DNA of 38,389 bases, from assembly GCA_026994965.1 (NCBI GenBank), contig JALWPO010000331.1:1-38389 (forward strand). The letters are read 5' to 3'. The position numbers and the translations under genes were made by a program. Shown here in pieces: positions 27,259-34,332 of the stretch. The stretch is from Mariprofundaceae bacterium (GTDB lineage Bacteria > Pseudomonadota > Zetaproteobacteria > Mariprofundales > Mariprofundaceae). Numbering within the stretch: the first letter of the stretch is position 1; every line of letters begins with the position of its first letter. Below the pieces are notes generated by a model. That model made no database searches, had not been told where the DNA came from, and saw nothing but the letters and a program-made list of their open reading frames with translations.

Positions 27259-28481
27259 GCTTTGCCTCCAAATGTGGTGAGACCTGCTGCATGTTTCACC
27301 AAAGTATCCCGCAAGGGATGCAAAATTTGAAAAGCATTCAATGCCTGCCCTCGTAACCATTTTAAAGGCGGAATATCAGGTGCGAATGTGGCAAGCATGG
27401 ATTCAGTAAACGCGCTCACAGCCAACACATCTATGGCTCTAGCTTCAGCATAGCTTTGCAATACCATTGCATTGCCCACATCTTCTTTTGCCAATGAACT
27501 GGATAGAGCATCCACCAACCCCATCACATCACGCAAACCTAAATTCATGCCCTGCCCCGCCACAGGATGCAATGTGTGTGCAGCATTACCAATCAGTGCC
27601 ACACGCGAGGTCGTATAAGCTTTGGCAACCCGCCATTCCAATGGGAAACACGCGCGTTGACTCACGCCAATAAACTTGCCTGAGCGCGGTAGCACCGATT
27701 CATCTGCTGCACGTTGCAAGCGCTTTAGAAACATTTTATCAGGTAAACTCATCATGCGATATACCTCTTGGGGCGCAAGCGCCCATACAATAGAAAAACG
27801 ATTATCTGCCAACGGTAAAAAAGCCAATGGCCCTGATGCTCGGAAACATTCATAAGCCGTTTCCGCATGCCCGCGCTCACACGCCACTGAAGCCACCAAA
27901 CCAAAGCGATTATGATCCCAGCCTTGTGTACCTATGCCTACCATTCGGCGAATTTGAGAATTTGTGCCATCTGCGCCCACCAAAAGCGATGTGTTCATAC
28001 ATTCAAGCTTATCAGCTTGGAATATGGATAGTTGAATAGCATCTTTTTTATAGACCAATGATTGTACACGGGCTGGACGAAACCATGTCACCTTACCTTC
28101 CAATGCCTCATAAATAGGCTGCACCACATCTGCGATTTCGACCACATAACCCAAGGCATCCACATCCGCTTCACCCGCTTGAAGTTGTGAAAAACCATGG
28201 TTTCCTGATTCCCGCACTTCGATATGACGAATATCACCCACGCCAGCAGCCACTACGCTTGACCAAAGACCAAGACTCTCCAAATAACAGCGCGAACCAT
28301 GCGATAAAGCGACAACACGTTCTGGATTTGTTTTTTCAAAAGGCATGTTAGCCGCTTCAATCATCGCAATGCGATAGCCCAATGCCGATAATTTCAGCGC
28401 CAAAACCCCACCAATAACACCACCACCCACAATGGTTATATCAAAATCTTTTTGTGATGGATTCATATCCGCATTTTGCAT
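27255..28481 (-). CDS. UbiH/Coq6-family FAD monooxygenase (first of a tandem pair)
   Basis: This 408-residue flavoprotein has ITIVGGGVIGGVLALKL at its start and RVALIGNAAHTLHPVAGQGMNLG as the second FAD site. In that motif Asn replaces the usual Asp (GNAAH, not GDAAH), a variant also seen in UbiH proteins. The open frame runs to 28619 but would overlap the tRNA-Leu gene on the other strand, so I use ATG 28481 (28466 is an alternative; neither has a strong ribosome site). Together with the next gene it probably provides two of the three aerobic hydroxylations of ubiquinone synthesis. Confidence 0.86.
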   Translation of the reverse strand: MQNADMNPSQKDFDITIVGGGVIGGVLALKLSALGYRIAMIEAANMPFEKTNPERVVALSHGSRCYLESLGLWSSVVAAGVGDIRHIEVRESGNHGFSQLQAGEADVDALGYVVEIADVVQPIYEALEGKVTWFRPARVQSLVYKKDAIQLSIFQADKLECMNTSLLVGADGTNSQIRRMVGIGTQGWDHNRFGLVASVACERGHAETAYECFRASGPLAFLPLADNRFSIVWALAPQEVYRMMSLPDKMFLKRLQRAADESVLPRSGKFIGVSQRACFPLEWRVAKAYTTSRVALIGNAAHTLHPVAGQGMNLGLRDVMGLVDALSSSLAKEDVGNAMVLQSYAEARAIDVLAVSAFTESMLATFAPDIPPLKWLRGQALNAFQILHPLRDTLVKHAAGLTTFGGKA

Positions 28482-28582
28482 AGGTGCAATACTGATAGAT
28501 TCAAAGCAGTTCACAAGCCTTGACAGTAAAAAAACACATGACAAAGTTCGCCGCGTCTTACCAACACTGTTTTTTGTAATAT

Positions 28583-28667
28583 GCCGGGGTGGTGAAATTG
28601 GTAGACACGCTGGATTCAAAATCCAGTGACTTCGGTCGTGCCGGTTCGACTCCGGCCCTCGGTACCA
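28583..28667 (+). tRNA. tRNA-Leu(CAA)
   Basis: This 85-base cloverleaf has a 7-bp acceptor stem (GCCGGGG with CCTCGGT, with G-T wobbles), D-loop GAAATTGGTAGAC, anticodon stem CTGGA/TCCAG with loop TTCAAAA (anticodon CAA at 28617-28619), a variable arm typical of class II tRNAs, T-loop GGTTCGACTCC and an encoded CCA end. It reads UUG codons. Confidence 0.96.
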
Positions 28668-28674
28668 TCAAATA

Positions 28675-28710
28675 AAGCCTGTAAACAATTTCTGTTTACA
28701 GGCTTTTTTA
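28675..28710. terminator. Terminator after tRNA-Leu, probably also used by mogA
   Basis: A 13-bp perfect stem (28675-28687 with 28693-28705, loop ATTTC) is followed by a T run on the + strand. On the - strand it is followed by TATTTG, so it may also end the molybdenum transcript 30 bases after mogA. Confidence 0.88.
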
Positions 28711-28741
28711 TCACCTCTATTCCCCTAAAATGGAAGGTTAA

Positions 28742-29281
28742 TCACTTCTTTTTCGCATACTTCGGGCGGAAGATTTTACATTGACTTGCATCTACTTCCA
28801 AATAAGGACCTTCAAGCAAATCAATACAATACGGCACGGCAGGGAATACAGCATTCAAGCAATCATCAATAGCAGAAGGTTTACCTGGCAAGTTGATGAT
28901 TAAAGCCTTGCCACGAATACCTGCTGTTTGTCGGGATAAAATCGCGGTCGGCACAAATTTTAATGATTCTTGACGCATCAACTCGCCAAAACCCGGCATC
29001 ATCTTTTTACACACAGCTTCAGTGGCTTCAGGGGTCACATCACGCACCGCGGGGCCTGTGCCCCCTGTGGTGACAATCAAACAGCAACCCTCATCATCAG
29101 CAAGTGCTTTGAGTGTATCTTCTATACCAGCCTGCTCATCAGGAATCACCCGAGATACCAATTCCCATTTCGATGATAAAACACGTTCAAACCATGCCAA
29201 CATGGCAGGGCCACCTAGGTCTTCATACTCACCACGGCTTGCTCTGTCTGATACCGTTACAAATCCAATTTTCGCTTTCAT
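28742..29281 (-). CDS. mogA: Molybdopterin adenylyltransferase
   Basis: This 179-residue enzyme adenylylates molybdopterin before molybdenum insertion by MoeA. It has the family motifs IGFVTVSDRASRGEYED, IVTTGGTGPAVRDVTPEA and LIINLPGKPSA. The open frame extends 15 residues further, but that extension (MDSRLRGND) is a translation of a palindromic repeat. The ATG at 29281 has AAGAAGGG as ribosome site. It is the last gene of the molybdenum block. Confidence 0.93.
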   Translation of the reverse strand: MKAKIGFVTVSDRASRGEYEDLGGPAMLAWFERVLSSKWELVSRVIPDEQAGIEDTLKALADDEGCCLIVTTGGTGPAVRDVTPEATEAVCKKMMPGFGELMRQESLKFVPTAILSRQTAGIRGKALIINLPGKPSAIDDCLNAVFPAVPYCIDLLEGPYLEVDASQCKIFRPKYAKKK

Positions 29282-29296
29282 ATTTACCCTTCTTGC

Positions 29297-29360
29297 GTCA
29301 TTCCCGCGAAGGCGGGAATCCATCATTGAAGTCGTGGATACCCGTCTGCACGGGTATGAC
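29297..29360. repeat. Palindromic repeat doublet between moeA and mogA
   Basis: Copy one (29297-29323) is GTCATTCCCGCGAAGGCGGG plus AATCCAT. Copy two (29334-29360) is in the opposite orientation and diverged at six positions, four of which are paired, compensating changes that keep the hairpin. The spacer is 10 bases. Each copy forms an 8-bp stem with a 4-base loop. Confidence 0.88.
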
Positions 29361-29368
29361 AGAATTAT

Positions 29369-30613
29369 TTACCCAAAACTCTCATTTTGAAAATTCATAC
29401 CCTGCAATAATTGCACCTGCACTTCATCGCCTGCTTTTAACCCTTCTGACTGCTCAGGCACAGCCACAAAACCTTCTGCAACAGCCATACTCATCAACAC
29501 ACCACTGCCCTGCGTGCCTGTGGAAGTGACCGTGTAACCTTGCTCACCCTGACCCAACACAACCCGAACAAAATGGGCTCTGCCTGCCCTATCTTTGATG
29601 TCATGGGTAAGCTTTGCGCTGATGGTTCTGCGATGCAGTTTTTGAAAACCCATCATCCGCCTAAGCGCAGGTGAGACAAACTGCTCAAAACATACCATGC
29701 TGGATACAGGGTTACCCGGCAGCCCAAACACCGCACAACCTGATTCACTCGTACCAAAGGCCAGCGGATGCCCTGGGCGCATGGCCACACGCCAAAAGTG
29801 CATGGTAATACCCAAAGTTTCTAAAGTTGGGCGTACAAAATCATGATGCCCCACCGATACGCCACCACTGGCAAGCAGCACATCATATTTCAGCCCTTCA
29901 GCCAGCTTCGCTTTCAATTCAATCGGATTATCCCGCGCAATGCCCAGCAGTTTGGCTTCAATGCCCAAAGCTTTGCACTGCGCATACAGGGCATGGGAAT
30001 TGGCATCAGGGATTTTATGCGCGTCCACAGCCTCATCCAATCCTTCAAGCTCATCACCCGTGGACAAAATCGCCACGCTGGGTTTGGCAAACACTGGCAC
30101 TTGCTTTTGCTTCACCATCGCCAAAATCGCCAGCACCCCTGGCGTAATCGCCGTGCCCTTGGAAAGCACGGTTTTACCATCCATCAGGTTTTCACCCAAA
30201 GGCCTGATATTTGCACCTTGCTTGGGTGGCGTGAGGATTAAAACGCCATCCCCATCTTCTTGGGTATCTTCCACCCGAATCACCGTATCCACGCCCTGCG
30301 GCGTTGGCGCACCCGTCATGATTCTAGCCGCCCTTCCCTGCAACACCTTAATCGTTGGCATTTGCCCAGCGCGAATATCATCCACCACTTTCAGTCGCAC
30401 TGGGTTTTCAGAGCTGGCATCCTGAATATCGGCAAAGCGCACGGCATAACCATCCATTGCCGAGACATCATACGGCGGATGATTGCGATTTGCCGCCACA
30501 TCTTCAGCCAACACGCGGTTAAGTGAATCATGCAAAGCCACATGCTCAACATCTTTGGTTTGAACATGTTTTAGCACCTCTGCCAAAGCATCGGGGACTG
30601 ATAAATAATTCAT
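29369..30613 (-). CDS. moeA: Molybdopterin molybdenumtransferase
   Basis: This 414-residue enzyme inserts molybdate into adenylylated molybdopterin. Recognisable parts are NHPPYDVSAMDGYAV, RIMTGAPTPQGVDTVI, AILSTGDEL, ASGGVSVG and FGLPGNPVSSMVCFEQF. The ATG at 30613 overlaps the mobA stop as ATGA and has GGAG 7 bases upstream; the in-frame ATG at 30625 lacks this context. It lies between mobA and mogA, all in the order of use. Confidence 0.95.
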   Translation of the reverse strand: MNYLSVPDALAEVLKHVQTKDVEHVALHDSLNRVLAEDVAANRNHPPYDVSAMDGYAVRFADIQDASSENPVRLKVVDDIRAGQMPTIKVLQGRAARIMTGAPTPQGVDTVIRVEDTQEDGDGVLILTPPKQGANIRPLGENLMDGKTVLSKGTAITPGVLAILAMVKQKQVPVFAKPSVAILSTGDELEGLDEAVDAHKIPDANSHALYAQCKALGIEAKLLGIARDNPIELKAKLAEGLKYDVLLASGGVSVGHHDFVRPTLETLGITMHFWRVAMRPGHPLAFGTSESGCAVFGLPGNPVSSMVCFEQFVSPALRRMMGFQKLHRRTISAKLTHDIKDRAGRAHFVRVVLGQGEQGYTVTSTGTQGSGVLMSMAVAEGFVAVPEQSEGLKAGDEVQVQLLQGMNFQNESFG

Positions 30614-31206
30614 GACTTGCTCCATTGCTGCACATCCGCAGTCGTATTTAAGCTGACCAAACTACGCAGCTCGGCATCATACAAACGCGCTTCTTGTTCG
30701 GGAATCAAATATGTATTCAGCGTTTCCAACAAGCATTTCAAACTTCGCTTATCTTGCTTAATATGCTGTTGCATCGCAGGCAAGGTTTGGCGATGATAAA
30801 AGCAACACAAAGGTTGCGCCATACCACCCACATGCAAAGCCACAGCATCATACCCTGCTCGATGTTTCGCCATATGTTTCAGCAAATCCGCTGAAATAAA
30901 CGGCATATCCACACCCACCACAAACAACCAATCCGTATCCACAGCTTCAAATGCGGCAACAATGCCCATCATGGGCGCTCTATGCTCGCTATCATCCAAC
31001 ACTTGCGGCAATAGCGTATCATCTCGCTTTTGTCGTGTACTCACCACCACATGCTCAAACAGCGGCGTTAAGCGTTGCTCTGCCCTGGCCAAAAGCGTTT
31101 GCCCTTCAAATATCACTGAAGCCTTATCCTGCCCCATGCGTTTGGACTGCCCACCTGCAAGTATCACTGCGGCGCAATGTTGGATACAAGTATTATGCTG
31201 ATTCAT
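30610..31206 (-). CDS. mobA: Molybdenum cofactor guanylyltransferase
   Basis: This 198-residue enzyme transfers GMP to molybdopterin to make the guanine dinucleotide cofactor used by nitrate reductases and similar enzymes. It has the nucleotide-binding start AVILAGGQSKRMGQDKA and the VVGVDMPFIS motif. The longer frame to 31281 would run into the GIY-YIG gene and is rejected; ATG 31206 fits the family. The ribosome site is weak. Confidence 0.92.
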   Translation of the reverse strand: MNQHNTCIQHCAAVILAGGQSKRMGQDKASVIFEGQTLLARAEQRLTPLFEHVVVSTRQKRDDTLLPQVLDDSEHRAPMMGIVAAFEAVDTDWLFVVGVDMPFISADLLKHMAKHRAGYDAVALHVGGMAQPLCCFYHRQTLPAMQQHIKQDKRSLKCLLETLNTYLIPEQEARLYDAELRSLVSLNTTADVQQWSKS

Positions 31207-31231
31207 TATCAAAGCACAGGATAGAAAACAC

Positions 31232-31528
31232 TCAATGCAAAGTTTCCCATAAATCCTGCCAATTAACATTTTCTTTTTCAATCAAGTTGATTTTCCACGC
31301 CCTATTCCATTTCTTCATTTGTTTTTCACGCAAAATAGCCGACTCCATACTCTCATGCATCTCATAATACACCAACTTATGCACATGATACTTATCCGTA
31401 AAACCACGAACCAAACCTTGCTTATGCTGCCATATACGTTGAATCAAGTGGCTAGTCACACCAATATATAATGTACCTCTTTTTCGGCTTGCAAGTATAT
31501 ACACACAGGGTTGTTTAGTTCTGGTCAT
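31232..31528 (-). CDS. Single-domain GIY-YIG nuclease
   Basis: This 98-residue protein is essentially one GIY-YIG domain: VYIL and LYIGVT form the two signature strands, followed by an Arg (LIQRIWQHKQG), the FTDKYHVHKLVYYE segment and the catalytic-type Glu region (ESAILREKQMKKW). Such small proteins are predicted DNA endonucleases of unknown role. It is inserted between mobB and mobA, which are otherwise a natural pair, and has a doublet of palindromic repeats just upstream of its start. It probably does not take part in cofactor synthesis. Confidence 0.9.
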   Translation of the reverse strand: MTRTKQPCVYILASRKRGTLYIGVTSHLIQRIWQHKQGLVRGFTDKYHVHKLVYYEMHESMESAILREKQMKKWNRAWKINLIEKENVNWQDLWETLH

Positions 31529-31534
31529 ATTATG

Positions 31535-31634
31535 ATGGATTCCCGCCTTCGCGGGAATGACATATGATGTACATGGTTAATCTGATAAACATGAGCGGTA
31601 ACAACTCGTCATTCCCGCGAAGGCGGGAATCCAT
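31535..31634. repeat. Palindromic repeat doublet upstream of the GIY-YIG gene
   Basis: Two inverted copies of the 27-bp palindromic unit, at 31535-31561 and 31608-31634, match each other exactly over the unit and are separated by 46 bases. The first lies 6 bases upstream of the GIY-YIG start codon; the second ends 3 bases from the mobB stop codon. Confidence 0.9.
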
Positions 31635-31637
31635 GAT

Positions 31638-32144
31638 TTACAATACTTTATCACGCTTTAACCAATCCAGTATAAAAGTTGCGACTTGCTGCATATCATT
31701 CAAATCAAGCTTGGGTATATTCACATGCAAATCTTGCATATCCGTAACCACAGCAAGCAGTTCAGATGGGTTACATCTCATATCCGCCGAGCGTGCTTCT
31801 CGCACCACTTCAATCTTAGCGCAAGGCATAGACGCGTAACCTTCCACCAACACCAAATCGGCATGAGGGAAATACGCATCTGCCATCTCTTGTGGGCTTA
31901 ATGGCTTTTGAACATTCGCCACCATCAATAACTGTTCAGGGCCAACCAGAAGCGAGCCTTTAGCCCCTGCATGTTTATGTCGCCAGCTATCCTTGCCCGG
32001 TGTATCCATCTCAGGTTGATGGTGCGAATGTTTAATGGTGCAAACATCCAAACCCTCTACCGAAAGGGCTGCAATTAGCTTTTCCATCAGCATGGTTTTA
32101 CCCGAATTGGAAAAGCCGACAATGGCTAAAACTGGAGCACTCAT
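31638..32144 (-). CDS. mobB: Molybdopterin-guanine dinucleotide biosynthesis protein MobB
   Basis: This 168-residue P-loop protein (GFSNSGKTMLMEKLI) has the MobB motifs TIKHSHHQPEMDTPGKDSWR and LVLVEGYAS. It is thought to help MobA by binding GTP. The ATG at 32144 overlaps the moaE stop as ATGA; the open frame extends to a TTG at 32162. The C-terminus ends three bases before a palindromic repeat. The pairing with mobA is broken by the GIY-YIG insertion. Confidence 0.93.
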   Translation of the reverse strand: MSAPVLAIVGFSNSGKTMLMEKLIAALSVEGLDVCTIKHSHHQPEMDTPGKDSWRHKHAGAKGSLLVGPEQLLMVANVQKPLSPQEMADAYFPHADLVLVEGYASMPCAKIEVVREARSADMRCNPSELLAVVTDMQDLHVNIPKLDLNDMQQVATFILDWLKRDKVL

Positions 32145-32623
32145 GGGTGCTGTGTCACCCAAGCATCACCATCAGGGGTCACTTCTTTTTTCCAGATAGG
32201 TACATGCTGTTTTAACGTATCAATAATCCACTCACACGCTTCAAATGCAGGTTTACGGTGCTCAGCCCCCACCACAATCAACACAATCTGGTCGCCTGCA
32301 TGTACCGTGGTGACACGGTGAACGATTCGCACATCTATAATATCGAATGCTTTCAAAGCCTCATCACGCAAACTTTGCATAGCAGCTTCCGCCATCCCTG
32401 CATATTGCTCAAATTCAATCGAAAACACATCACGGCCTTCTGAGAAATCACGCGCGCAACCCAAAAAGGTCACAATACCGCCCATACGCTGCGAAGTTTT
32501 CCGAAGTGCAGTCACTTCTTCTTCCACAGAAAAATCTTGCTCCTGAATACGAACCGCATCCCTATTTCCTCCTCGCCCTTTTAAGGGAGAGGGTTGGGGT
32601 GAGGGTGTTGCCATGTCACTCAT
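32141..32623 (-). CDS. moaE: Molybdopterin synthase catalytic subunit
   Basis: This 160-residue subunit, with MoaD, converts cyclic pyranopterin monophosphate to molybdopterin. Core motifs are present: GGIVTFLGCARDFSEG, HRVTTVHAGDQIVLIVVGAE and the lysine-bearing PIWKKE. The first residues (ATPSPQPSPLKGRGG) are not MoaE sequence: they translate a palindromic repeat, and family similarity begins at VRIQEQDFSV. No start codon is available after the repeat, so the extension is probably translated. ATG 32623 has AGGTGGG upstream and follows moaD by 2 bases. Confidence 0.93.
   Translation of the reverse strand: MSDMATPSPQPSPLKGRGGNRDAVRIQEQDFSVEEEVTALRKTSQRMGGIVTFLGCARDFSEGRDVFSIEFEQYAGMAEAAMQSLRDEALKAFDIIDVRIVHRVTTVHAGDQIVLIVVGAEHRKPAFEACEWIIDTLKQHVPIWKKEVTPDGDAWVTQHP
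32571..32605. repeat. Palindromic repeat inside the 5' end of moaE
   Basis: CCTCGCCCTTTTAAGGGAGA followed by GGGTTGGGGTGAGGG. CCTCxCCCTT pairs with AAGGGxGAGG around TT. It is related to 1721-1764 in reverse orientation. It stays in frame and encodes the N-terminal extension of MoaE. Confidence 0.85.
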
Positions 32624-32625
32624 AT

Positions 32626-32847
32626 TTACCCACCTGAAAACGGCGGCATCATCGCCACTTCATCGTCACCTTGCACAATATAATCCATATCCTGAATCTG
32701 CTCTTGGTTCACCGCCACCAATAAAGGCTGAATATCCGCGCATCCAAGCTGCGCAATTAATTCCTCCAGAGAAAGACCTGCCTGAGCATCAACACTGCGT
32801 TTACCGAGCTTATCTGCTACTGCACCGAAAAAGAGAACTTTAACCAT
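32626..32847 (-). CDS. moaD: Molybdopterin synthase sulfur carrier subunit
   Basis: This 73-residue ubiquitin-like protein starts VKVLFFGAVADKLG and ends PPFSGG. The C-terminal Gly-Gly is the site that is adenylylated and turned into a thiocarboxylate. It forms molybdopterin synthase with MoaE, whose gene follows by 2 bases. A toxin-antitoxin cassette separates it from moaC. Confidence 0.94.
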   Translation of the reverse strand: MVKVLFFGAVADKLGKRSVDAQAGLSLEELIAQLGCADIQPLLVAVNQEQIQDMDYIVQGDDEVAMMPPFSGG

Positions 32848-32853
32848 GCCCTT

Positions 32854-33024
32854 TTAAACCTTACGCCCTTGTCGCATTTCTCGCACATCATCATAAACAT
32901 CTTGCTGTTTACCTGCCCAAATACCAAAGAAATCATCTTTTGCGCAGTCTTTCAATGTTTCTACTGATTCCCTTGCCTGCTTATTATTTTCAGCTTTTCT
33001 TAATAGATTTTCTGTTTCATCCAT
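32854..33024 (-). CDS. Small ORF downstream of vapC, antitoxin-like
   Basis: This 56-residue ORF starts 4 bases after the vapC stop (ATG 33024); the longer frame overlaps vapC and is rejected. It is rich in charged residues. The ending DDFFGIWAGKQQDVYDDVREMRQGRK resembles the toxin-wrapping C-terminus of some VapB-type antitoxins, without any DNA-binding domain. This is a weak, by-eye similarity. It may be an antitoxin remnant or a third member of the module. Confidence 0.5.
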   Translation of the reverse strand: MDETENLLRKAENNKQARESVETLKDCAKDDFFGIWAGKQQDVYDDVREMRQGRKV

Positions 33025-33028
33025 ATAC

Positions 33029-33421
33029 CTAAAACCAATCCTCAAGCACAAGTCCTTGCACCCGTGAAAACTCTTTCGTGTTATGTGTGACCAATACACC
33101 TTGGTTGGCAAGAGAAGTGCCTGCAATCAGGGTATCCATTGCGCCAATCGGCGTGCCTTTTGTTTCTAAGGTAGCGCGAATATTTGCTGCGGCTTTGGCT
33201 TCTTTTATGCCCATAGGTAATACCGTCAACAAGGCTATAAAATCATCCAATTGTTTGCGGCGTTTGCTGGTATCGTTTGACTTGGCAAGTCCAACTTCTA
33301 ATTCGTACAACACAACAGCAGGAATCGCTATATCTCGGGGTGCTGTCTGCAACAGCTTATCGGCGACATTGCCCATGCCTTTGAAATAGTAAATCAGCGT
33401 ATTGGTGTCGAGAACATACAT
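33029..33421 (-). CDS. vapC: VapC-type PIN-domain ribonuclease toxin
   Basis: This 130-residue PIN domain has the acidic residues expected of an active nuclease: Asp in YVLDTNTLIYYF, Glu in YELEVGL, and Asp in GAMDTLIAG, followed by THNTKEFSRVQGL. VapC toxins cut specific RNAs, often tRNA. Its ATG directly follows the stop codon of the RHH antitoxin gene. The pair sits within the molybdenum block, an unrelated insertion. Confidence 0.9.
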   Translation of the reverse strand: MYVLDTNTLIYYFKGMGNVADKLLQTAPRDIAIPAVVLYELEVGLAKSNDTSKRRKQLDDFIALLTVLPMGIKEAKAAANIRATLETKGTPIGAMDTLIAGTSLANQGVLVTHNTKEFSRVQGLVLEDWF

Positions 33422-33649
33422 TTAAAACGATTCACGTTGGCTATCTGCCACAGTTTGGCGAATATCTTCTGCCATCGGTAAATCTTGCCATTTGCCCGCC
33501 AACGCTTTGGCCTCTTGCGGCCATTCAGTACCTGCTTTTTCACGAATCACTTGCGCCACCCATTTGCTTTTGGAAACACCCGATGCCCTCACAGCGGCAT
33601 TCATATTCGCTTCTGTTTCATTATCAATATAAATCGTGACTTGACCCAT
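33422..33649 (-). CDS. vapB: Ribbon-helix-helix antitoxin paired with VapC
   Basis: This 75-residue protein opens with the RHH fold (QVTIYIDNETEANMNAAV, then SKSKWVAQVIREKA), which should bind the operator as a dimer, and ends in a flexible acidic tail that would cover VapC. The start is ATG 33649, with GAGGTG a few bases upstream; the frame extends to 33661. It directly precedes vapC, the usual antitoxin-toxin order. Confidence 0.87.
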   Translation of the reverse strand: MGQVTIYIDNETEANMNAAVRASGVSKSKWVAQVIREKAGTEWPQEAKALAGKWQDLPMAEDIRQTVADSQRESF

Positions 33650-33726
33650 GATACACCTCACTAATAACTAAAGTATATGTGCAAATATACTTGATTGTCA
33701 ATCTCATTACAGGCAAAGCCATGCCA

Positions 33727-33976
33727 TTATCCCTTATTTTTACGCGAGCCAGCAACCTTATACACATCACCATCTGCCCGCTTGCCAATCGTAATCACCC
33801 ACCCTTAATTTGCGTAAGCCCGCTAAACCCTTGCGCAACGGTGCGCCAAAGCTTTCAGGCTCGGTGACCAGTTTTTCATCAATCGCCTTGATAGCTCTTT
33901 TTGCCCTGCTTTTACCAATCCGCCTTAAATCCTTATCCACCTCTGGATGATACAAAACCTTCCATGTTTGCTTCAT
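33727..33976 (-). pseudogene. RelE/ParE-type toxin, frameshifted remnant
   Basis: The frame from ATG 33976 encodes a normal RelE start (WKVLYHPEVDKDLRRIGK, then LRKGLAGLRKLRVGDY) but ends after about 69 residues in an unrelated tail with a stop at 33767. The missing C-terminus is visible in another frame directly afterwards: ITIGKRADGDVYKV, ending at 33727. Since family members have roughly ten residues between these parts, the simplest reading is a small out-of-frame deletion. The toxin is probably inactive. Its antitoxin gene upstream is intact. Confidence 0.75.
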
Positions 33977-33983
33977 TCGCAAC

Positions 33984-34265
33984 TCATCCGTACTTACGCT
34001 TCATGTCCTCATGCACAGTCGCGGTCGCTGGGTCAAAGCTTTCCAACCTTTCACCAGCTATTTTTGCCAGTTGTAAATCTTCAATATCTTCTAACAGTGA
34101 TTCGTAAGCAGACAAAGACAGCAGCACAGCATTGGGCTGATTATTACGAACAATAACAAATTTATCATGCTTTCGCTCAGACAATTCGGTAAGGATTGAG
34201 CTAGTTTTTTTGGATAAGTCCGTTGCCGAAAGCATTTCACTGGGTGTAAATCTTGCAGTATTCAT
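33984..34265 (-). CDS. Phd/YefM family antitoxin
   Basis: This 93-residue protein has the Phd/YefM layout: an N-terminal DNA-binding part (FTPSEMLSATDLSKKTSSIL, then KFVIVRNNQPNAVLLS) and a helical C-terminus (YESLLEDIEDLQLAK) that would bind the toxin. ATG 34265 is 7 bases after AGGAG; the ATG at 34271 is too close to it, and the longer frame to 34376 runs into moaC. It overlaps no other gene and precedes the broken RelE gene by 7 bases. Confidence 0.88.
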   Translation of the reverse strand: MNTARFTPSEMLSATDLSKKTSSILTELSERKHDKFVIVRNNQPNAVLLSLSAYESLLEDIEDLQLAKIAGERLESFDPATATVHEDMKRKYG

Positions 34266-34277
34266 CGACATTCTCCT

Positions 34278-34296
34278 ATTATTATCCGATAATAAT
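34278..34296. promoter_or_regulatory. Palindromic operator of the YefM antitoxin unit
   Basis: ATTATTATC, one C, then GATAATAAT: a perfect 9-bp inverted repeat that ends a few bases before the ribosome site of the antitoxin gene. Position and shape fit the site bound by Phd/YefM proteins for self-repression. Confidence 0.65.
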
Positions 34297-34332
34297 CGTT
34301 TTATTAACGGAAAGTCAATGGTAAAATGAACA

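Noticed and set aside
28482-28619. N-terminal extension of the first UbiH-like protein
   Set aside because: It overlaps the tRNA-Leu gene on the other strand and has no similarity to the family; ordinary FAD-fold sequence begins after 28466.
29282-29326. N-terminal extension of MogA
   Set aside because: The extra residues translate the palindromic repeat, and a good ribosome site points to the ATG at 29281.
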